Assembly: GCA_003279015.1 (NCBI GenBank)
Contig: QCBV01000002.1
Span: forward strand, 86,774 to 150,773
DNA length: 64,000 nucleotides
DNA from: Prochlorococcus sp. AG-347-J19
Lineage (GTDB): Bacteria > Cyanobacteriota > Cyanobacteriia > PCC-6307 > Cyanobiaceae
Direction of reading: 5' to 3'
The position numbers were made by a program, and so were the translations under genes. The notes below the pieces were generated by a model. It worked only from the letters and a program-made list of their open reading frames with translations, did not search any database and was not told the DNA's origin. This document shows, one piece after another, positions 1-10,483 of the stretch. Position 1 is the stretch's first letter. Every line of letters begins with the position of its first letter.

Positions 1-1
1 T

Positions 2-196
2 CTTGAAGATATGGAATATTTAATCCCAGCTCATTTTACGGCGCCTATAAAATTTACAACAGAAGATTGTCAAAAATTAATTAATGAAATTAATTCCCAA
101 AAGTGGGATAAACTTTCTGAGGATAATAAATTCTTGATGGGTTTCTATAAAAAGTTGTTTGAACTAGGAATAATTCCTGAAGAAGTTAATCTCTAA
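2..196 (+). CDS. C-terminal end of an upstream protein (possibly DUF4336-like), partial
   Basis: The reading frame is open to the left edge of the window, so this is probably the 3' end of a longer gene; an internal ATG at 11 would give a 61-residue protein. The visible part has the string YLIPAHFTAPI followed by an acidic helical stretch and ends GIIPEEVNL. A histidine in an HF-x-API context near the C terminus reminds me of DUF4336 (metallo-beta-lactamase-like, cyanobacteria and plants), but this is a weak resemblance from memory. It converges on the DUF760 gene with a gap of six bases. Confidence 0.5.
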   Translation, partial: LEDMEYLIPAHFTAPIKFTTEDCQKLINEINSQKWDKLSEDNKFLMGFYKKLFELGIIPEEVNL

Positions 197-202
197 AAAC
201 TA

Positions 203-538
203 TTATTCTTCTATAGACATGTCTTCATCATTTTTAAGAGTTTGTTCCAGCTCTTTTCTTTGCTCCATTTGCCTTAAGAAATATCCAGTCATCATTGCAG
301 AAGATAATAAATTAGCAATATTGTCTTTTGAAGATGTTATTTTTACATCAAATTGATCTGAAGGAAGCATTCCAAGAAGACCTTGAACATTATGTCTAAT
401 AATTTCTTGGATATCTTCACTAGCTGATTTTGCTACTCTTTGCAGAACTTCTGGGGATTGTTTTTGTAAATATTGGATTAAATCATTCTCATCGTTTGGA
501 TCATTATTTTCAGTAGCAAGAAATTCTGGATTAAACAT
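203..538 (-). CDS. DUF760 family protein
   Basis: A 111-residue soluble, acidic protein with no signal peptide or membrane segment. The core (residues about 20-95) contains LIQYLQKQSPEVLQRVAKSA, then a helical block with HNVQGLLGMLPSDQFDVKI and SSAMMTGYFLRQMEQR. This pattern matches DUF760, a family of cyanobacteria and plastids; a role in chloroplast protein turnover has been discussed for plant members, but nothing here shows a function. It lies just downstream of lepB on the same strand with 45 bases between them, so the two may share a transcript. Confidence 0.75.
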   Translation of the reverse strand: MFNPEFLATENNDPNDENDLIQYLQKQSPEVLQRVAKSASEDIQEIIRHNVQGLLGMLPSDQFDVKITSSKDNIANLLSSAMMTGYFLRQMEQRKELEQTLKNDEDMSIEE

Positions 539-583
539 TTCTACAACTTCAAGATATAAAAACCCTACAACATCAAGTACCCA

Positions 584-1168
584 TTAATCTAAATTATTAA
601 GGGCAGGGAACCGAATAGGTCCAATTTTATTGAACGGCCAATATCTAAAAATAGCTTTACCTATAACCTTTTCATAGGGTAAAAATCCCCAAATATGCGA
701 GTCCATACTGTTATTTCTATTATCTCCCATCACCCATAATGACTCCTCTGGGACAATAAAAGGCCCTATAGAATAATTTATATTTTTGTCAAAAACGTAA
801 TTTTTTTGAGCGATATCATTTAGGTAAAGGTTACCGTCTCGTACTTCTACCTTGTCCCCAGGTATTCCAATTACTCTTTTTATTAGTGCAGTATCTGCTT
901 CATAACCAGCATTAATTAATTGTTCTGGGACCTTAAAAACAACTATTTTATTTTTTAATTTTGAAAGATTTGATTTGGATGTGATTTTGGGGGTTACTTT
1001 CTCAACAAGAATTTTATCTTGTATTTGAAGTGTTGGAAGCATTGAACCTGACGGGATCCATCTTGGTTCTATAACCTGCCATCGTATAATTAAAGCTATT
1101 GATATCCAGATTAAAAGATTTTTTAAATCCTTTAGTATTGAATTTCTTTTTTCTTGAGTTGTAGACAT
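584..1168 (-). CDS. lepB: signal peptidase I
   Basis: Cleaves signal peptides from exported proteins at the outer face of the cytoplasmic or thylakoid membrane. The 194-residue protein has one N-terminal membrane anchor (about 15-32), the catalytic serine box IPSGSMLPTL (Ser42), the general-base lysine in ALIKRVIGIPGD (Lys97), and box E MGDNRNNSMDSHIWG near 147-161. The length fits the short cyanobacterial LepB type. It is divergent from menD, with about 50 bases of shared AT-rich promoter region. No oddities. Confidence 0.95.
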   Translation of the reverse strand: MSTTQEKRNSILKDLKNLLIWISIALIIRWQVIEPRWIPSGSMLPTLQIQDKILVEKVTPKITSKSNLSKLKNKIVVFKVPEQLINAGYEADTALIKRVIGIPGDKVEVRDGNLYLNDIAQKNYVFDKNINYSIGPFIVPEESLWVMGDNRNNSMDSHIWGFLPYEKVIGKAIFRYWPFNKIGPIRFPALNNLD

Positions 1169-1218
1169 GTTTTATTTAATTCAGTTATAAAGAAAATCCC
1201 AAAGCATTTATATAAATT

Positions 1219-2982
1219 ATGACATCATCTATTGAATGCATAAATTTTCTTAGAAGTTTACAACTTTTGAATCTTCTTATAAAAATAGGAGTTCAAAATT
1301 TAATACTGTGTCCAGGCAGTAGATCAGCACCTTTAGCAATAGCTGCTGGAGAATTGAACAAATTAGGTATGGTAAATATTTTTAATTCAATAGATGAGAG
1401 ATCTGCAGGATTCCACTCTCTTGGGATTTCTGCTGCATCAGGTAATCTTTCTTTAGTCATTACCACGTCTGGAACTGCGGTAAGTAACTTATTGCCAGCA
1501 GCAGTCGAGGCAGACCGATCTTGTAAAGGGATTGTATTTCTTACTGCTGATAGACCCTTAAGATTAAAAGACTGTGGCGCTAATCAAACAGTAAATCAAG
1601 AAGATTTTTTGAGTTCAGTCTGCAGAAGGGTTTTAAGTACAAATCTAAATGGACTTCATGAAACACAAGAAAATGAAATCTTGAATTTAGTTCGAGTTAC
1701 TGAGAAACAAATATCAACCTTCCCTGGCCCTATACATTTAAATATTCCTATTGATAAGCCTTTAGGTATTTCATCTTTGAATAAAAAAAATATTTTAGAG
1801 GTTTTTGAGAGGATTTATTTTAAGAAAAAATATTTCTTTCAGGAAGTTGAGATAAAGTCTGATAAAAACAAATTCTTAGAAATTTCAAAAAGTTTAAATT
1901 TAGATGAATCTGGCATTATTTTGGTAGGTCCTTATCAAGGTTCCATAAATGATTTAACTTCTTTCAATAAATCTTTAGAACGATTACAAGAAATTACTGG
2001 TTGGCCAGTATTTGCTGATCCTGTTTCAGGAGTTTATTCTGACTTAAGAGGATTAGTTGTGAATTGGGAATTAGTCTTAAGAAAAAATAAAAATTCAATA
2101 AATTGTCATCAACTTTTGAGGCTTGGCCCTATGTCATCCTCAATTGATTTGGAGAAGTTTTTAATAAACTTCGAAGGGATACAAATTCTTATAAAGGAAA
2201 AAAACTATAGAAAATTGGACCCTATAAAAAAATCATTTGAATATGATTTTGGGCTATCAAACTTTACTAATATATTGTTAGAAGAATTATCAATTAACGA
2301 AAAAAACAAAAAGTCTCTTACTCCGTTAGCCCTTGATCTAATAGAGGAAGGCGAGCAGATTAAAGAAATTTTAAAAGAGAAAATTAATGCAGATAATCAA
2401 ATTACTGAGTATAAGCTTGCAAATCTTGTTCCAAAACTTTGGCCAGCTGAAAATCCAATAATGCTCTCTGCTAGTAGCCCGATTAGAGATTGGCTTACTT
2501 TTTCTGAGAATGGTACTTTAACAAGAAATTGTTTTAGCTTTAGAGGAGCATCTGGAATAGATGGTACTTTATCACTTGCATTAGGAATTTCTAGAATTAA
2601 AAATCCTCTACTTCTCGTGACTGGAGATTTGGCTTTTGTTCATGATATAAACGGTTGGCTAATTGAAAAATCAGTCGACATGAATTTAACAATTCTTCTA
2701 ATAGATAATAATGGAGGAAATATATTTAATCGTATTTATAAAAAAGATTTAAAAAAAGATGAATTAAAAAAACTATTTCTTATGCCTAAAGAAATAAACT
2801 GGCCAAAACTCGCAGAGAGCTATCAAGTAACCTTTAAAAAGGTGGCAGATTTTAAAAAATTACGAGAGGCATTCGATTGGAGCATTTCTATCCAGAAATC
2901 TGTAATAATTAAAGTTGATATTGATCCAGAAAATGAAATTTGTGAAAAAAATGCCCTGCTAGAAAAAATAATTGGCAGTTAA
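1219..2982 (+). CDS. menD: SEPHCHC synthase (MenD)
   Basis: Thiamine-diphosphate enzyme joining 2-oxoglutarate and isochorismate, the first committed step of phylloquinone (photosystem I quinone) synthesis. The 587 residues show the N-terminal pyrimidine-binding domain with [12 protein letters not shown] and [13 protein letters not shown] (the conserved Glu), and the C-terminal diphosphate/Mg site starting [12 protein letters not shown] with the downstream NNGGNIF. The ATG at 1219 gives the usual N terminus. It is followed 35 bases later by menB, the next-but-one enzyme of the same pathway, so the pair is probably an operon. Confidence 0.96.
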   Translation: MTSSIECINFLRSLQLLNLLIKIGVQNLILCPGSRSAPLAIAAGELNKLGMVNIFNSIDERSAGFHSLGISAASGNLSLVITTSGTAVSNLLPAAVEADRSCKGIVFLTADRPLRLKDCGANQTVNQEDFLSSVCRRVLSTNLNGLHETQENEILNLVRVTEKQISTFPGPIHLNIPIDKPLGISSLNKKNILEVFERIYFKKKYFFQEVEIKSDKNKFLEISKSLNLDESGIILVGPYQGSINDLTSFNKSLERLQEITGWPVFADPVSGVYSDLRGLVVNWELVLRKNKNSINCHQLLRLGPMSSSIDLEKFLINFEGIQILIKEKNYRKLDPIKKSFEYDFGLSNFTNILLEELSINEKNKKSLTPLALDLIEEGEQIKEILKEKINADNQITEYKLANLVPKLWPAENPIMLSASSPIRDWLTFSENGTLTRNCFSFRGASGIDGTLSLALGISRIKNPLLLVTGDLAFVHDINGWLIEKSVDMNLTILLIDNNGGNIFNRIYKKDLKKDELKKLFLMPKEINWPKLAESYQVTFKKVADFKKLREAFDWSISIQKSVIIKVDIDPENEICEKNALLEKIIGS

Positions 2983-3017
2983 ATTTATTATTTTCTATCT
3001 TTAAGTAATTAGAATTC

Positions 3018-3875
3018 ATGAAAGTATTACCTGGTAAAACAATCTTAAATTGGTCAGAATGCAAATCTTATGAGGATATATTGTTTCATAAATCAGAAGA
3101 GGGAATTGCGCGAATTGCAATTAATCGGCCTGAAAAAAGAAATGCATTTAGGCCTCAAACTGTAGATGAACTCATTAACGCATTTAATATCGTAAGAAAT
3201 GATGAAACTATTGGAGTAGTTCTCTTTACAGGTGCAGGACCTGACAAAAAAGGCATTTATTCTTTTTGCTCAGGAGGTGATCAGAGTGTAAGAGGTGAAA
3301 ATGGATATAAAAATGATGAAGGGAAGCAGAGATTAAATGTACTTGAACTTCAAAGATTAATAAGAAGTCTGCCTAAAGTGGTTATTGCCTTAGTTCCTGG
3401 CTTTGCGATTGGAGGAGGCCAGGTACTTCATTTAATTTGTGATCTTAGCATTGCCTCAGAAAATGCAATATTTGGTCAAACAGGTCCAAGAGTTGGCAGT
3501 TTTGATGCTGGATTTGGATCTGGTTATTTGGCAAGACTTGTTGGTCAAAGAAAAGCAAAAGAAATTTGGTTTTTATGTAGAAAATATAATTCGAAAGAGG
3601 CACTGGAGATGGGCTTGATAAATGCAATTACAAAGATTGAAGAATTAGAAGCTGAGGGTGTAATCTGGGCAAGAGAGATTTTACGCAATAGTCCAACTGC
3701 TATTCGTATTCTTAAAGCTTCATTCAATGCGGAGAATGATGGGATTGCGGGTATTCAAGAATTATCTGGATACACAACTCAATTATTCTATTCGACTGAA
3801 GAAGCTCAAGAAGGTAGAGATGCCTTTCTTGAAAAGCGTCCACCAGACTTTTCTGACTATAAGTGGACACCCTAG
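3018..3875 (+). CDS. menB: 1,4-dihydroxy-2-naphthoyl-CoA synthase
   Basis: Crotonase-family Dieckmann cyclase of phylloquinone synthesis, acting on o-succinylbenzoyl-CoA in the cytosol. The 285 residues match the family's usual length. Visible landmarks are the crotonase block [14 protein letters not shown], the oxyanion-hole loop [11 protein letters not shown], the glycine-rich [19 protein letters not shown], and [16 protein letters not shown] with the active-site Asp. It sits directly after menD. The short overlapping frames inside it are shadows. Confidence 0.97.
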   Translation: MKVLPGKTILNWSECKSYEDILFHKSEEGIARIAINRPEKRNAFRPQTVDELINAFNIVRNDETIGVVLFTGAGPDKKGIYSFCSGGDQSVRGENGYKNDEGKQRLNVLELQRLIRSLPKVVIALVPGFAIGGGQVLHLICDLSIASENAIFGQTGPRVGSFDAGFGSGYLARLVGQRKAKEIWFLCRKYNSKEALEMGLINAITKIEELEAEGVIWAREILRNSPTAIRILKASFNAENDGIAGIQELSGYTTQLFYSTEEAQEGRDAFLEKRPPDFSDYKWTP

Positions 3876-3908
3876 TTTATTTTTCAAAAGGACCTTTTTA
3901 AATTATCA

Positions 3909-5366
3909 ATGAGAATTCTTCTTGCCGCTGCTGAATGTGCTCCAATGATCAAAGTTGGAGGTATGGGAGATGTGGTTGGTTCATTACCCCCATCTTTGAT
4001 AAAACTTGGTCACGATGTAAGAGTAATAATTCCAGGATATGGAAAATTGTGGAGTCTTTTAGAGGTATCGAATGAACCAGTCTTTGTAGCAAATACAATG
4101 GGCACTGATTTCTCTGTATATGAAGCAAAACATCCCATTCATAATTATGTGATTTACCTAGTGGGTCATCCAACATTTGACTCTGACCAAATATACGGAG
4201 GCGAAAATGAGGACTGGCGTTTTACATTTTTTGCTAGTGCTACTGCAGAATTTGCCTGGAATTGTTGGAAACCTCAAGTTCTCCATTGCCATGATTGGCA
4301 TACTGGCATGATTCCTGTGTGGATGCATCAGGATCCTGAAATTAGCACTGTATTCACAATTCACAATTTAAAGTATCAAGGCCCTTGGAGATGGAAACTA
4401 GAAAAAATGACTTGGTGTCCCTGGTATATGCATGGAGACCACACAATGGCTGCGGCAATGTTGTATGCAGATAGAGTAAATGCTGTTTCTCCGACTTATG
4501 CAGATGAAATTAAAACCCATGAATACGGGGAAAGTCTTGAAGGATTACTTAATTACATTTCAGGTAAATTAAGGGGAATTCTTAATGGCATAGATCTTGT
4601 TGAATGGAATCCAGCCAAAGATCCAGTTTTGCCCGCAAAATTTAGTATTAAGAATTTAGAAAATAGGCTAGAAAATAAGAAAATTCTTCAGAGAGAAATG
4701 GGTCTCGAGGTGAATCCTAAAAAATATCTTTTAGGAATGGTTAGTAGGTTAGTTGATCAGAAAGGGGTTGACTTACTTCTACAAGTTTCAAGAAGACTAT
4801 TAGCCTATACAGATTCTCAAATAGCTGTTTTAGGGACTGGAGATAGATATTTAGAGTCTGGATTATGGCAACTGGCATTAGATTATCCAGGAAGATTTTC
4901 GGTATTTCTTACTTATGATGATTCTTTATCAAGGCTTATATATGGTGGATCTGATGCATTCTTAATGCCTAGTAGATTTGAACCTTGTGGTATTAGTCAA
5001 CTCTTGGCTATGAGATATGGCTCTATTCCAATAGTAAGGCGAGTTGGAGGTTTAGTTGATACAGTTTTACCTCATGATCCAGAAAATAATAGTGGTACAG
5101 GTTTCTGCTTTGATCGCTTTGAACCTATAGATTTCTATACTTCTCTAGTAAGGTCTTGGGAAGCCTTTAGGCATAAAGATAGTTGGGAATTGCTACAAAA
5201 AAGAGCTATGAGTCAAGAGTTTAGTTGGCAAAGATCAGCTCTTGAATACGAAATTATGTATAAGGATGTTTGCGGAATAAAGGAACCATCACCAGATGTT
5301 GCTGAAGTTGAGAAATTTTCTTATGGACAATCAGCTGATCCATCTTTGAAAAAAAGTATGACTTAA
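3909..5366 (+). CDS. glgA: glycogen synthase (ADP-glucose type)
   Basis: GT5 glycosyltransferase that extends alpha-1,4-glucan from ADP-glucose, the carbon store made during the day. The 485-residue protein starts [21 protein letters not shown], containing the KxGG ADP-glucose-binding lysine (Lys16), and ends with the GT-B C-domain, with [18 protein letters not shown] holding the catalytic EX7E glutamates. The 33-base gap after menB suggests it could be read from the same transcript, although the pathways are unrelated. ADP-glucose is also the sugar donor for glucosylglycerol, relevant to stpA at 32.5 kb. Confidence 0.96.
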   Translation: MRILLAAAECAPMIKVGGMGDVVGSLPPSLIKLGHDVRVIIPGYGKLWSLLEVSNEPVFVANTMGTDFSVYEAKHPIHNYVIYLVGHPTFDSDQIYGGENEDWRFTFFASATAEFAWNCWKPQVLHCHDWHTGMIPVWMHQDPEISTVFTIHNLKYQGPWRWKLEKMTWCPWYMHGDHTMAAAMLYADRVNAVSPTYADEIKTHEYGESLEGLLNYISGKLRGILNGIDLVEWNPAKDPVLPAKFSIKNLENRLENKKILQREMGLEVNPKKYLLGMVSRLVDQKGVDLLLQVSRRLLAYTDSQIAVLGTGDRYLESGLWQLALDYPGRFSVFLTYDDSLSRLIYGGSDAFLMPSRFEPCGISQLLAMRYGSIPIVRRVGGLVDTVLPHDPENNSGTGFCFDRFEPIDFYTSLVRSWEAFRHKDSWELLQKRAMSQEFSWQRSALEYEIMYKDVCGIKEPSPDVAEVEKFSYGQSADPSLKKSMT

Positions 5367-5373
5367 ATTCTTA

Positions 5374-6747
5374 ATGGATCTTTCTTTTTTAGAATTAAAA
5401 GATGTTTTGGGCGATATTAAAAATCTGGGCGAGGGGGGAATGGATTCTTTGAATTTTAAGAATATAAGTATTGATAGTAGAACTTGTTTGAAAAATGATC
5501 TTTTTATAGCTATTAAGGGTAAGATTTTTGACGGACATAGTTTTCTTCCAGAGGTTTTAAATAAAGGGGTTAAATCAGTAGTTATAAAGGAAGGTATGCA
5601 GAAATTACTTCCTGATAATTTTCCTTATTGGGTTGTGAATGACACTTTAGAGGCATTTCAAAAATTAACCTTGCTTAAAAGAAAAAAATTAAGTATCCCT
5701 GTGGTTGCGATAACTGGTTCAGTCGGTAAAACAACTACAAAAGAAATGGTTGGTGAAGTTTTAAAGAAACTTGGAAAAATTAAATTATCCCATGCAAATT
5801 TCAATAACGAGATTGGGGTTGGTCTTACTATTCTTGCCACAGATGAAGAAGATAAAGTTTTGGTCCTTGAGATGGGAATGAGAGGTCTTGGACAGATCGA
5901 AAATTTATCTAAATATAGTGAACCAGATATTGCAGTAATTACTAATATTGGGACAGCGCATATTGGATTGTTAGGCTCTAAAAAAAATATTACTTACGCA
6001 AAGTGTGAAATTAGTAAATTTTTAAAACCCAAAGGAGTTGTAATAATACCAGCAAATGATTCATTTCTTGAAGAAACTTTAAGAGAATACTGGAAAGGTA
6101 GAGTAATAAAAGTAGAACTTTTAAATATAGAAAATCAAAAGGAGATTCTTAAGAAAGATGATAATTTACGCGGATTTTATGATCCTTCGAATAAAACAAT
6201 TTTAATTGAAGAAAATACATTTAAAATTTCATTTGAGGGATTTCACAATGCTTCAAATTTCTTATTTGCTTATGCAGTTGCTCAAGAGCTAGGTATTAAT
6301 TTTAAAGGTTTTAATAAATTTGATTTTGTAAGTTTAGGGGGAAGAAATAAAATTCTTAAATCATTAAAAACAACAATATATGATGAGTCATATAATGCTT
6401 CGCCAGAGTCGGTAAAAGCATGTATTAAAAACCTGATTGAAAAACCGAGAAATAAATTTTTCATATTTGGAAGTATGCAAGAATTGGGAGAGGAATCTGA
6501 AAAATATCATAAAGAAATATTCAACTTAATAAATAATTCAGACATAGAAAAGTGTTTATTTATTTGCGATAAAAAAAATGAAAAAATTTACACCAATTAT
6601 CTAAAAGATAAAAAAAAATTTTTAGTTTTAAATAATATTAATGATGTACCTAAAGAAATAAACAAATTTACAAAAAAGGGTGATTATATTCTTATAAAAG
6701 GGAGCAGATGTTGGCAACTTGAAAAAATTATTGAATTAATTAATTAG
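5374..6747 (+). CDS. murF: UDP-MurNAc-tripeptide--D-Ala-D-Ala ligase
   Basis: Cytosolic ATP-dependent ligase that adds D-Ala-D-Ala to UDP-MurNAc-tripeptide, the last soluble step in making the peptidoglycan precursor. The 457 residues contain the Mur N-domain (with SIDSRTCLKNDLFIAI), the ATP P-loop ITGSVGKTTTKEM near residue 110-122, the Mg ligand region EMGMRGLGQIE, and a C-terminal domain with DESYNASPESVKA. The start lies eight bases after the glgA stop. It converges on glmU with a one-base gap, so the two genes share almost no terminator space. Confidence 0.95.
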   Translation: MDLSFLELKDVLGDIKNLGEGGMDSLNFKNISIDSRTCLKNDLFIAIKGKIFDGHSFLPEVLNKGVKSVVIKEGMQKLLPDNFPYWVVNDTLEAFQKLTLLKRKKLSIPVVAITGSVGKTTTKEMVGEVLKKLGKIKLSHANFNNEIGVGLTILATDEEDKVLVLEMGMRGLGQIENLSKYSEPDIAVITNIGTAHIGLLGSKKNITYAKCEISKFLKPKGVVIIPANDSFLEETLREYWKGRVIKVELLNIENQKEILKKDDNLRGFYDPSNKTILIEENTFKISFEGFHNASNFLFAYAVAQELGINFKGFNKFDFVSLGGRNKILKSLKTTIYDESYNASPESVKACIKNLIEKPRNKFFIFGSMQELGEESEKYHKEIFNLINNSDIEKCLFICDKKNEKIYTNYLKDKKKFLVLNNINDVPKEINKFTKKGDYILIKGSRCWQLEKIIELIN

Positions 6748-6748
6748 A

Positions 6749-8098
6749 TCAGGATTTCTTTCTTTCCCAATTTTCTATATTTACTTGCTTAGTTCTTGAG
6801 ATTGCTAATGAATTATCTTTGGAGTCTTTCGTGATTACTGAACCAGCTCCAGTTGTAACTGATTCCCCGAGATTAATTGGCGCTACAAAAACTGTATTTG
6901 CACCAATACTGGAATTTTTACCAATTTTTGTTTGATGTTTTTTCTGACCATCAAAATTTGCAGTAATAGTTCCTGCTCCAATATTTGTAGAGCTTCCAAT
7001 AACAGAATCCCCAATATAACTTAAATGATTTACTTTAGATTCTTCCTCTAATTGACTATTCTTGATTTCAACAAAATTACCTATTTTGCAAAAGGAGGAT
7101 ATTTTGGAATTAGGTCTTATATGACTATAAGGGCCAATTTTTATAGAATCTATTATCTGAGAAGCATAAACAGTAGAGTTTGAAATTTCACAATTTAATC
7201 CCACATCTGAATTTTCAATAAAAGTATTTGGTCCGATAATGCAATGACTATTTATTTTGGTATTTCCTCTTATATGTGTATTAGCCTCTATAATTACATC
7301 CTTACCAATTTCTGCTTCTTCACTAATTGAACAACTTGCTTTATTTATAAAAGTTACACCATTCAGCATATGCTTTTCTTTAATTGAATTCTGAATACTT
7401 TCCTCGCACTCTGATAGTTGAATTCTGTTATTAATTCCTTGAAGCTCTCCATTATCCTCTACCTCGAGGCCTAGAGAATTTTTTAGCAAAGATACCGTAT
7501 CTGTTAAGTAAATCTCTTTTTGATTATTATTACTCTGCAAGGTGTTAATTATTTTTGATAAATTATCCCAGTTAAAACAGTAAATACCTGCATTTATTAA
7601 TGGATTTTCTCTTTCTAGATTATTGCAATCTTTTTCTTCAACAATTCTCTCTATAAAATCACCCTTCAAAAAAACTCTGCCATATCCATGAGGATTTGTT
7701 TTCTTTGTAGTAATTATAGAAACATCAGCATTTTTTGAATCGTGTAAGTACAAAAGTCTTTTTAGAGTGCTAGGCCTAATGAGTGGCACATCGCCGTTAA
7801 GTACCAAAAGTTTTCCTTCATGATTTTTTACTTCTCTACAAAGTACCTGGATAGCATGACCTGTTCCTGATTGAGGTTCCTGAACAACAAAATGGATTTT
7901 TTTATCGTTTGGGATTGACTTTTGTACTTCTTTTGATTTGTGTCCAGTAATTACAAAAATTTGATCAGGTTTTAATTCAAAACATGAATTAATTACTCTT
8001 TGAAGAAGACTTTTGCCAGAAATTTTATGTAAAACTTTTGGCAATGAGCTTTCCATCCTAGTGCCCTTGCCTGCCGCTAATATCGCAACACTTAACAT
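6749..8098 (-). CDS. glmU: bifunctional GlcNAc-1-P uridyltransferase / GlcN-1-P acetyltransferase
   Basis: Makes UDP-GlcNAc for peptidoglycan and LPS. Residues 1-230 form the pyrophosphorylase domain with [19 protein letters not shown] and the VLNGDVPLI metal site. The rest is a left-handed beta helix of hexapeptide repeats, for example [10 protein letters not shown] and [20 protein letters not shown], carrying the acetyl-CoA and active-site residues. At 449 residues it matches cyanobacterial GlmU. It is the last gene of the minus-strand group aroA / MnmC-like / glmU. Confidence 0.96.
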   Translation of the reverse strand: MLSVAILAAGKGTRMESSLPKVLHKISGKSLLQRVINSCFELKPDQIFVITGHKSKEVQKSIPNDKKIHFVVQEPQSGTGHAIQVLCREVKNHEGKLLVLNGDVPLIRPSTLKRLLYLHDSKNADVSIITTKKTNPHGYGRVFLKGDFIERIVEEKDCNNLERENPLINAGIYCFNWDNLSKIINTLQSNNNQKEIYLTDTVSLLKNSLGLEVEDNGELQGINNRIQLSECEESIQNSIKEKHMLNGVTFINKASCSISEEAEIGKDVIIEANTHIRGNTKINSHCIIGPNTFIENSDVGLNCEISNSTVYASQIIDSIKIGPYSHIRPNSKISSFCKIGNFVEIKNSQLEEESKVNHLSYIGDSVIGSSTNIGAGTITANFDGQKKHQTKIGKNSSIGANTVFVAPINLGESVTTGAGSVITKDSKDNSLAISRTKQVNIENWERKKS

Positions 8099-8123
8099 GT
8101 TTATTTGAAATCCTTATTTAAAT

Positions 8124-9029
8124 CTAACTCTTAATGGATAACTTCGTCATTCCCCACTTCTCTCTCCATTTATTTGTCGATAATAAATTAGAGAATAATT
8201 GCTCATCTAATCTTCTCTTGATTATATCCTCTTTACTTGAGTTTAAATCTTGATCTCTATATGGGATACTAGCCTTAGTTAAGAGATGTTCCTCTTCCAT
8301 TAAAGATAACTTTTCAAAATTGCAATTAAGTTTCAATTTATTCTTATCAAATTTTGAAATTGCGACAGTTCCCTGACTCCAAAAAGTTCTGTTTTTAAAA
8401 CTTGGCTTAATAGTAAAAATTTCTAATCCAAGATTTCTTAAAGTTTTTCTTACTGCCGCTGAAGAAGAATAAGTTATTAAATAACCCTGAGACTTAAGTT
8501 TTTCTGTGACTTTAGATAAAAATTCAATTGTCCAAAGTTGTGGGCATTTTTGAGGAGAAAAACCATCTAAATAAATCAGATCGAATTTAATGGATGAAGG
8601 AATAATGTTGTTTTTTTCTCTAGCATCACCCCACAAAATACTGCACTTGAAAAATTGATCCTCAAAGTAATCTTTTCGATAAAGTGATTCAAATATTGTT
8701 CTGACTTTTGGAGACCATAATTTTAAAAAAGATTCATTTTTAAGGGAATATTCAAGAGGCTTTTTATCAATCTCCAACGCATACAAATTTAAATATGATT
8801 TTTGTGTAATTAATTCATCTAATAAAGAAGCGGAATTGTATCCTAAACCAAAACATATATCCAAAACATTAAGAGATTCCCCCTTAAATCTTGTCAAATT
8901 AGAAGTAGCTGTAAACTTTGACTTTGTTTCCTCCAATGCGCCCAATAAACTATGGAAGTTCTCTTGAAAAAACCTACTTCTTAAAGAGTAACTACCATCT
9001 TTAGTTAGAATTTCTATTAAATCAGACAA
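8124..9029 (-). CDS. MnmC-like (DUF752) methyltransferase
   Basis: SAM-dependent methyltransferase of the DUF752 type, the methylating half of bifunctional MnmC, which completes mnm5(s2)U34 in tRNA wobble positions. The 301-residue protein has the SAM motif NVLDICFGLGYNSASLL, the acidic ALEID, WGDARE, and LIYLDGFSPQKCPQLW, a hallmark of MnmC. The FAD oxidase half found in E. coli MnmC is absent, as is usual in cyanobacteria. It sits between aroA and glmU with short gaps, suggesting cotranscription. The tRNA substrate is inferred from the family. Confidence 0.85.
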   Translation of the reverse strand: MSDLIEILTKDGSYSLRSRFFQENFHSLLGALEETKSKFTATSNLTRFKGESLNVLDICFGLGYNSASLLDELITQKSYLNLYALEIDKKPLEYSLKNESFLKLWSPKVRTIFESLYRKDYFEDQFFKCSILWGDAREKNNIIPSSIKFDLIYLDGFSPQKCPQLWTIEFLSKVTEKLKSQGYLITYSSSAAVRKTLRNLGLEIFTIKPSFKNRTFWSQGTVAISKFDKNKLKLNCNFEKLSLMEEEHLLTKASIPYRDQDLNSSKEDIIKRRLDEQLFSNLLSTNKWREKWGMTKLSIKS

Positions 9030-9041
9030 AAACTTTTTAGG

Positions 9042-10352
9042 CTAGTTAGTTAGTTTGGCCAGCTCTTCCCAAAAAGTGGGATAAGAGACGCTAGCTGCAT
9101 CTGCTCTCATGATTTTTGAGGTACCTTTGGCAAGAAGTGAAGCAATTGCAAGACTCATTGCTACTCGATGATCTGTCTCACTGTCTACTTCCGCAGAATG
9201 AAATTTTGATTGCCCATTAATAATTAATCCATCATCTTTTTCTGTTATTTCAGCCCCGAATTTTTGTAACTGTCGTGCCATGACTTTTAATCGATCTGTC
9301 TCCTTAACTCTTAATTCTTGTGCATCCTTAATTTCAGAAACTCCATTACAAAAACAGGCAGCCACGGTAAGGATAGGAATTTCATCTATAAGTTTTGGAA
9401 GAATATCTCCTTCAATAGTAAATGACCTTAAATCATTTGAAGTCTTTACTTTAATAGATCCAATCGGTTCACCTGCAATAGTCGATTTATCTAAAATCTC
9501 ATAATTACACCCCATTAAATCCATTACATTTAAAATCCCTGTTCTAGTGGGATTCAGTCCGACATTCTGAATTAAAACCTCTGAATTTGGAACAATAGAT
9601 GCAGCAATCATCCAAAAAGAAGCAGAGCTTATGTCTCCTGGAATCAATATTCTCTGGCCAATTAAGTTACCCCCTGACTTGATAACTACATTCCTTCCTA
9701 ATTCTCCTCTGATACTGATGTCTGCTCCAAATGCTTTTAACATTCTTTCAGTATGATCTCTTGAAGATGCTGGTTCAATAACAGAAGTGGTTCCAGAAGC
9801 TTTGAGGCCTGCTAATAAGATTGCAGATTTTACTTGAGCACTCGCTACAGGGGTTCCTATAACACACCCTTTTAATTTATTCCCATAAATTGAGATCGGA
9901 GCTTTGTTTCCTTTTTCTCTACCAAAAATTTTGCCACCCATCAACGATAACGGTTTGCCCACTCTCCCCATTGGCCTTTCATTAAGAGAAATGTCACCTG
10001 TTAGGATAAAATTCTTGCCTTCTTGACCGGCAAGCAACCCCATTAACAATCTCATGGTGGTTCCCGAATTCCCACAATTTAGAATTTCTTTGGGTTCTTC
10101 AAACCCATCAAGACCCAATCCTGAAATCGTAAAAGGCTTATTTTTTTTTATTTCTGGTATATTTACACCTAACTTTCTAAGACAATCAGCAGTTGAAAGT
10201 GGATCTTCAGAATGTAAGAAACCCTCAATAGTTGTCTCACCCTTAGCAATACTTCCTATTATTAGAGCTCTATGAGAAATAGATTTATCTCCAGGTACTT
10301 TTACTTTTCCTTTTAAATTAACTCCACCTTTTATTGTGCGGATATTATTCAT
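9042..10352 (-). CDS. aroA: EPSP synthase
   Basis: Shikimate-pathway enzyme making 5-enolpyruvylshikimate-3-phosphate. I place the start at the ATG at 10352 ([15 protein letters not shown]), giving 436 residues; a further 13 in-frame codons upstream look unconserved. Motifs include [57 protein letters not shown] and LRVKETDRL. The GNSGTTMR form differs from the NAGTAMR of class I enzymes, so this looks like a class II type. It is divergent from comB across about 130 bases of AT-rich DNA. Confidence 0.96.
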   Translation of the reverse strand: MNNIRTIKGGVNLKGKVKVPGDKSISHRALIIGSIAKGETTIEGFLHSEDPLSTADCLRKLGVNIPEIKKNKPFTISGLGLDGFEEPKEILNCGNSGTTMRLLMGLLAGQEGKNFILTGDISLNERPMGRVGKPLSLMGGKIFGREKGNKAPISIYGNKLKGCVIGTPVASAQVKSAILLAGLKASGTTSVIEPASSRDHTERMLKAFGADISIRGELGRNVVIKSGGNLIGQRILIPGDISSASFWMIAASIVPNSEVLIQNVGLNPTRTGILNVMDLMGCNYEILDKSTIAGEPIGSIKVKTSNDLRSFTIEGDILPKLIDEIPILTVAACFCNGVSEIKDAQELRVKETDRLKVMARQLQKFGAEITEKDDGLIINGQSKFHSAEVDSETDHRVAMSLAIASLLAKGTSKIMRADAASVSYPTFWEELAKLTN

Positions 10353-10483
10353 TTTCAAATTAAATACTTGATAAGATTTCTGTAAAAACAAATTAGTTAT
10401 ATATTATCAATAAGTTTGTTTTTAAAAAAAAAATAATCAAATTAAGTAACTGTTTTCTATAATAAATTTAGAAAAAGGATCTG

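Noticed and set aside
9280-9504. Plus-strand frames inside aroA, and similar frames inside menB, glgA, acs, nrdJ and others.
   Set aside because: They are shadows of well-supported genes on the other strand or frame, without motifs of their own.
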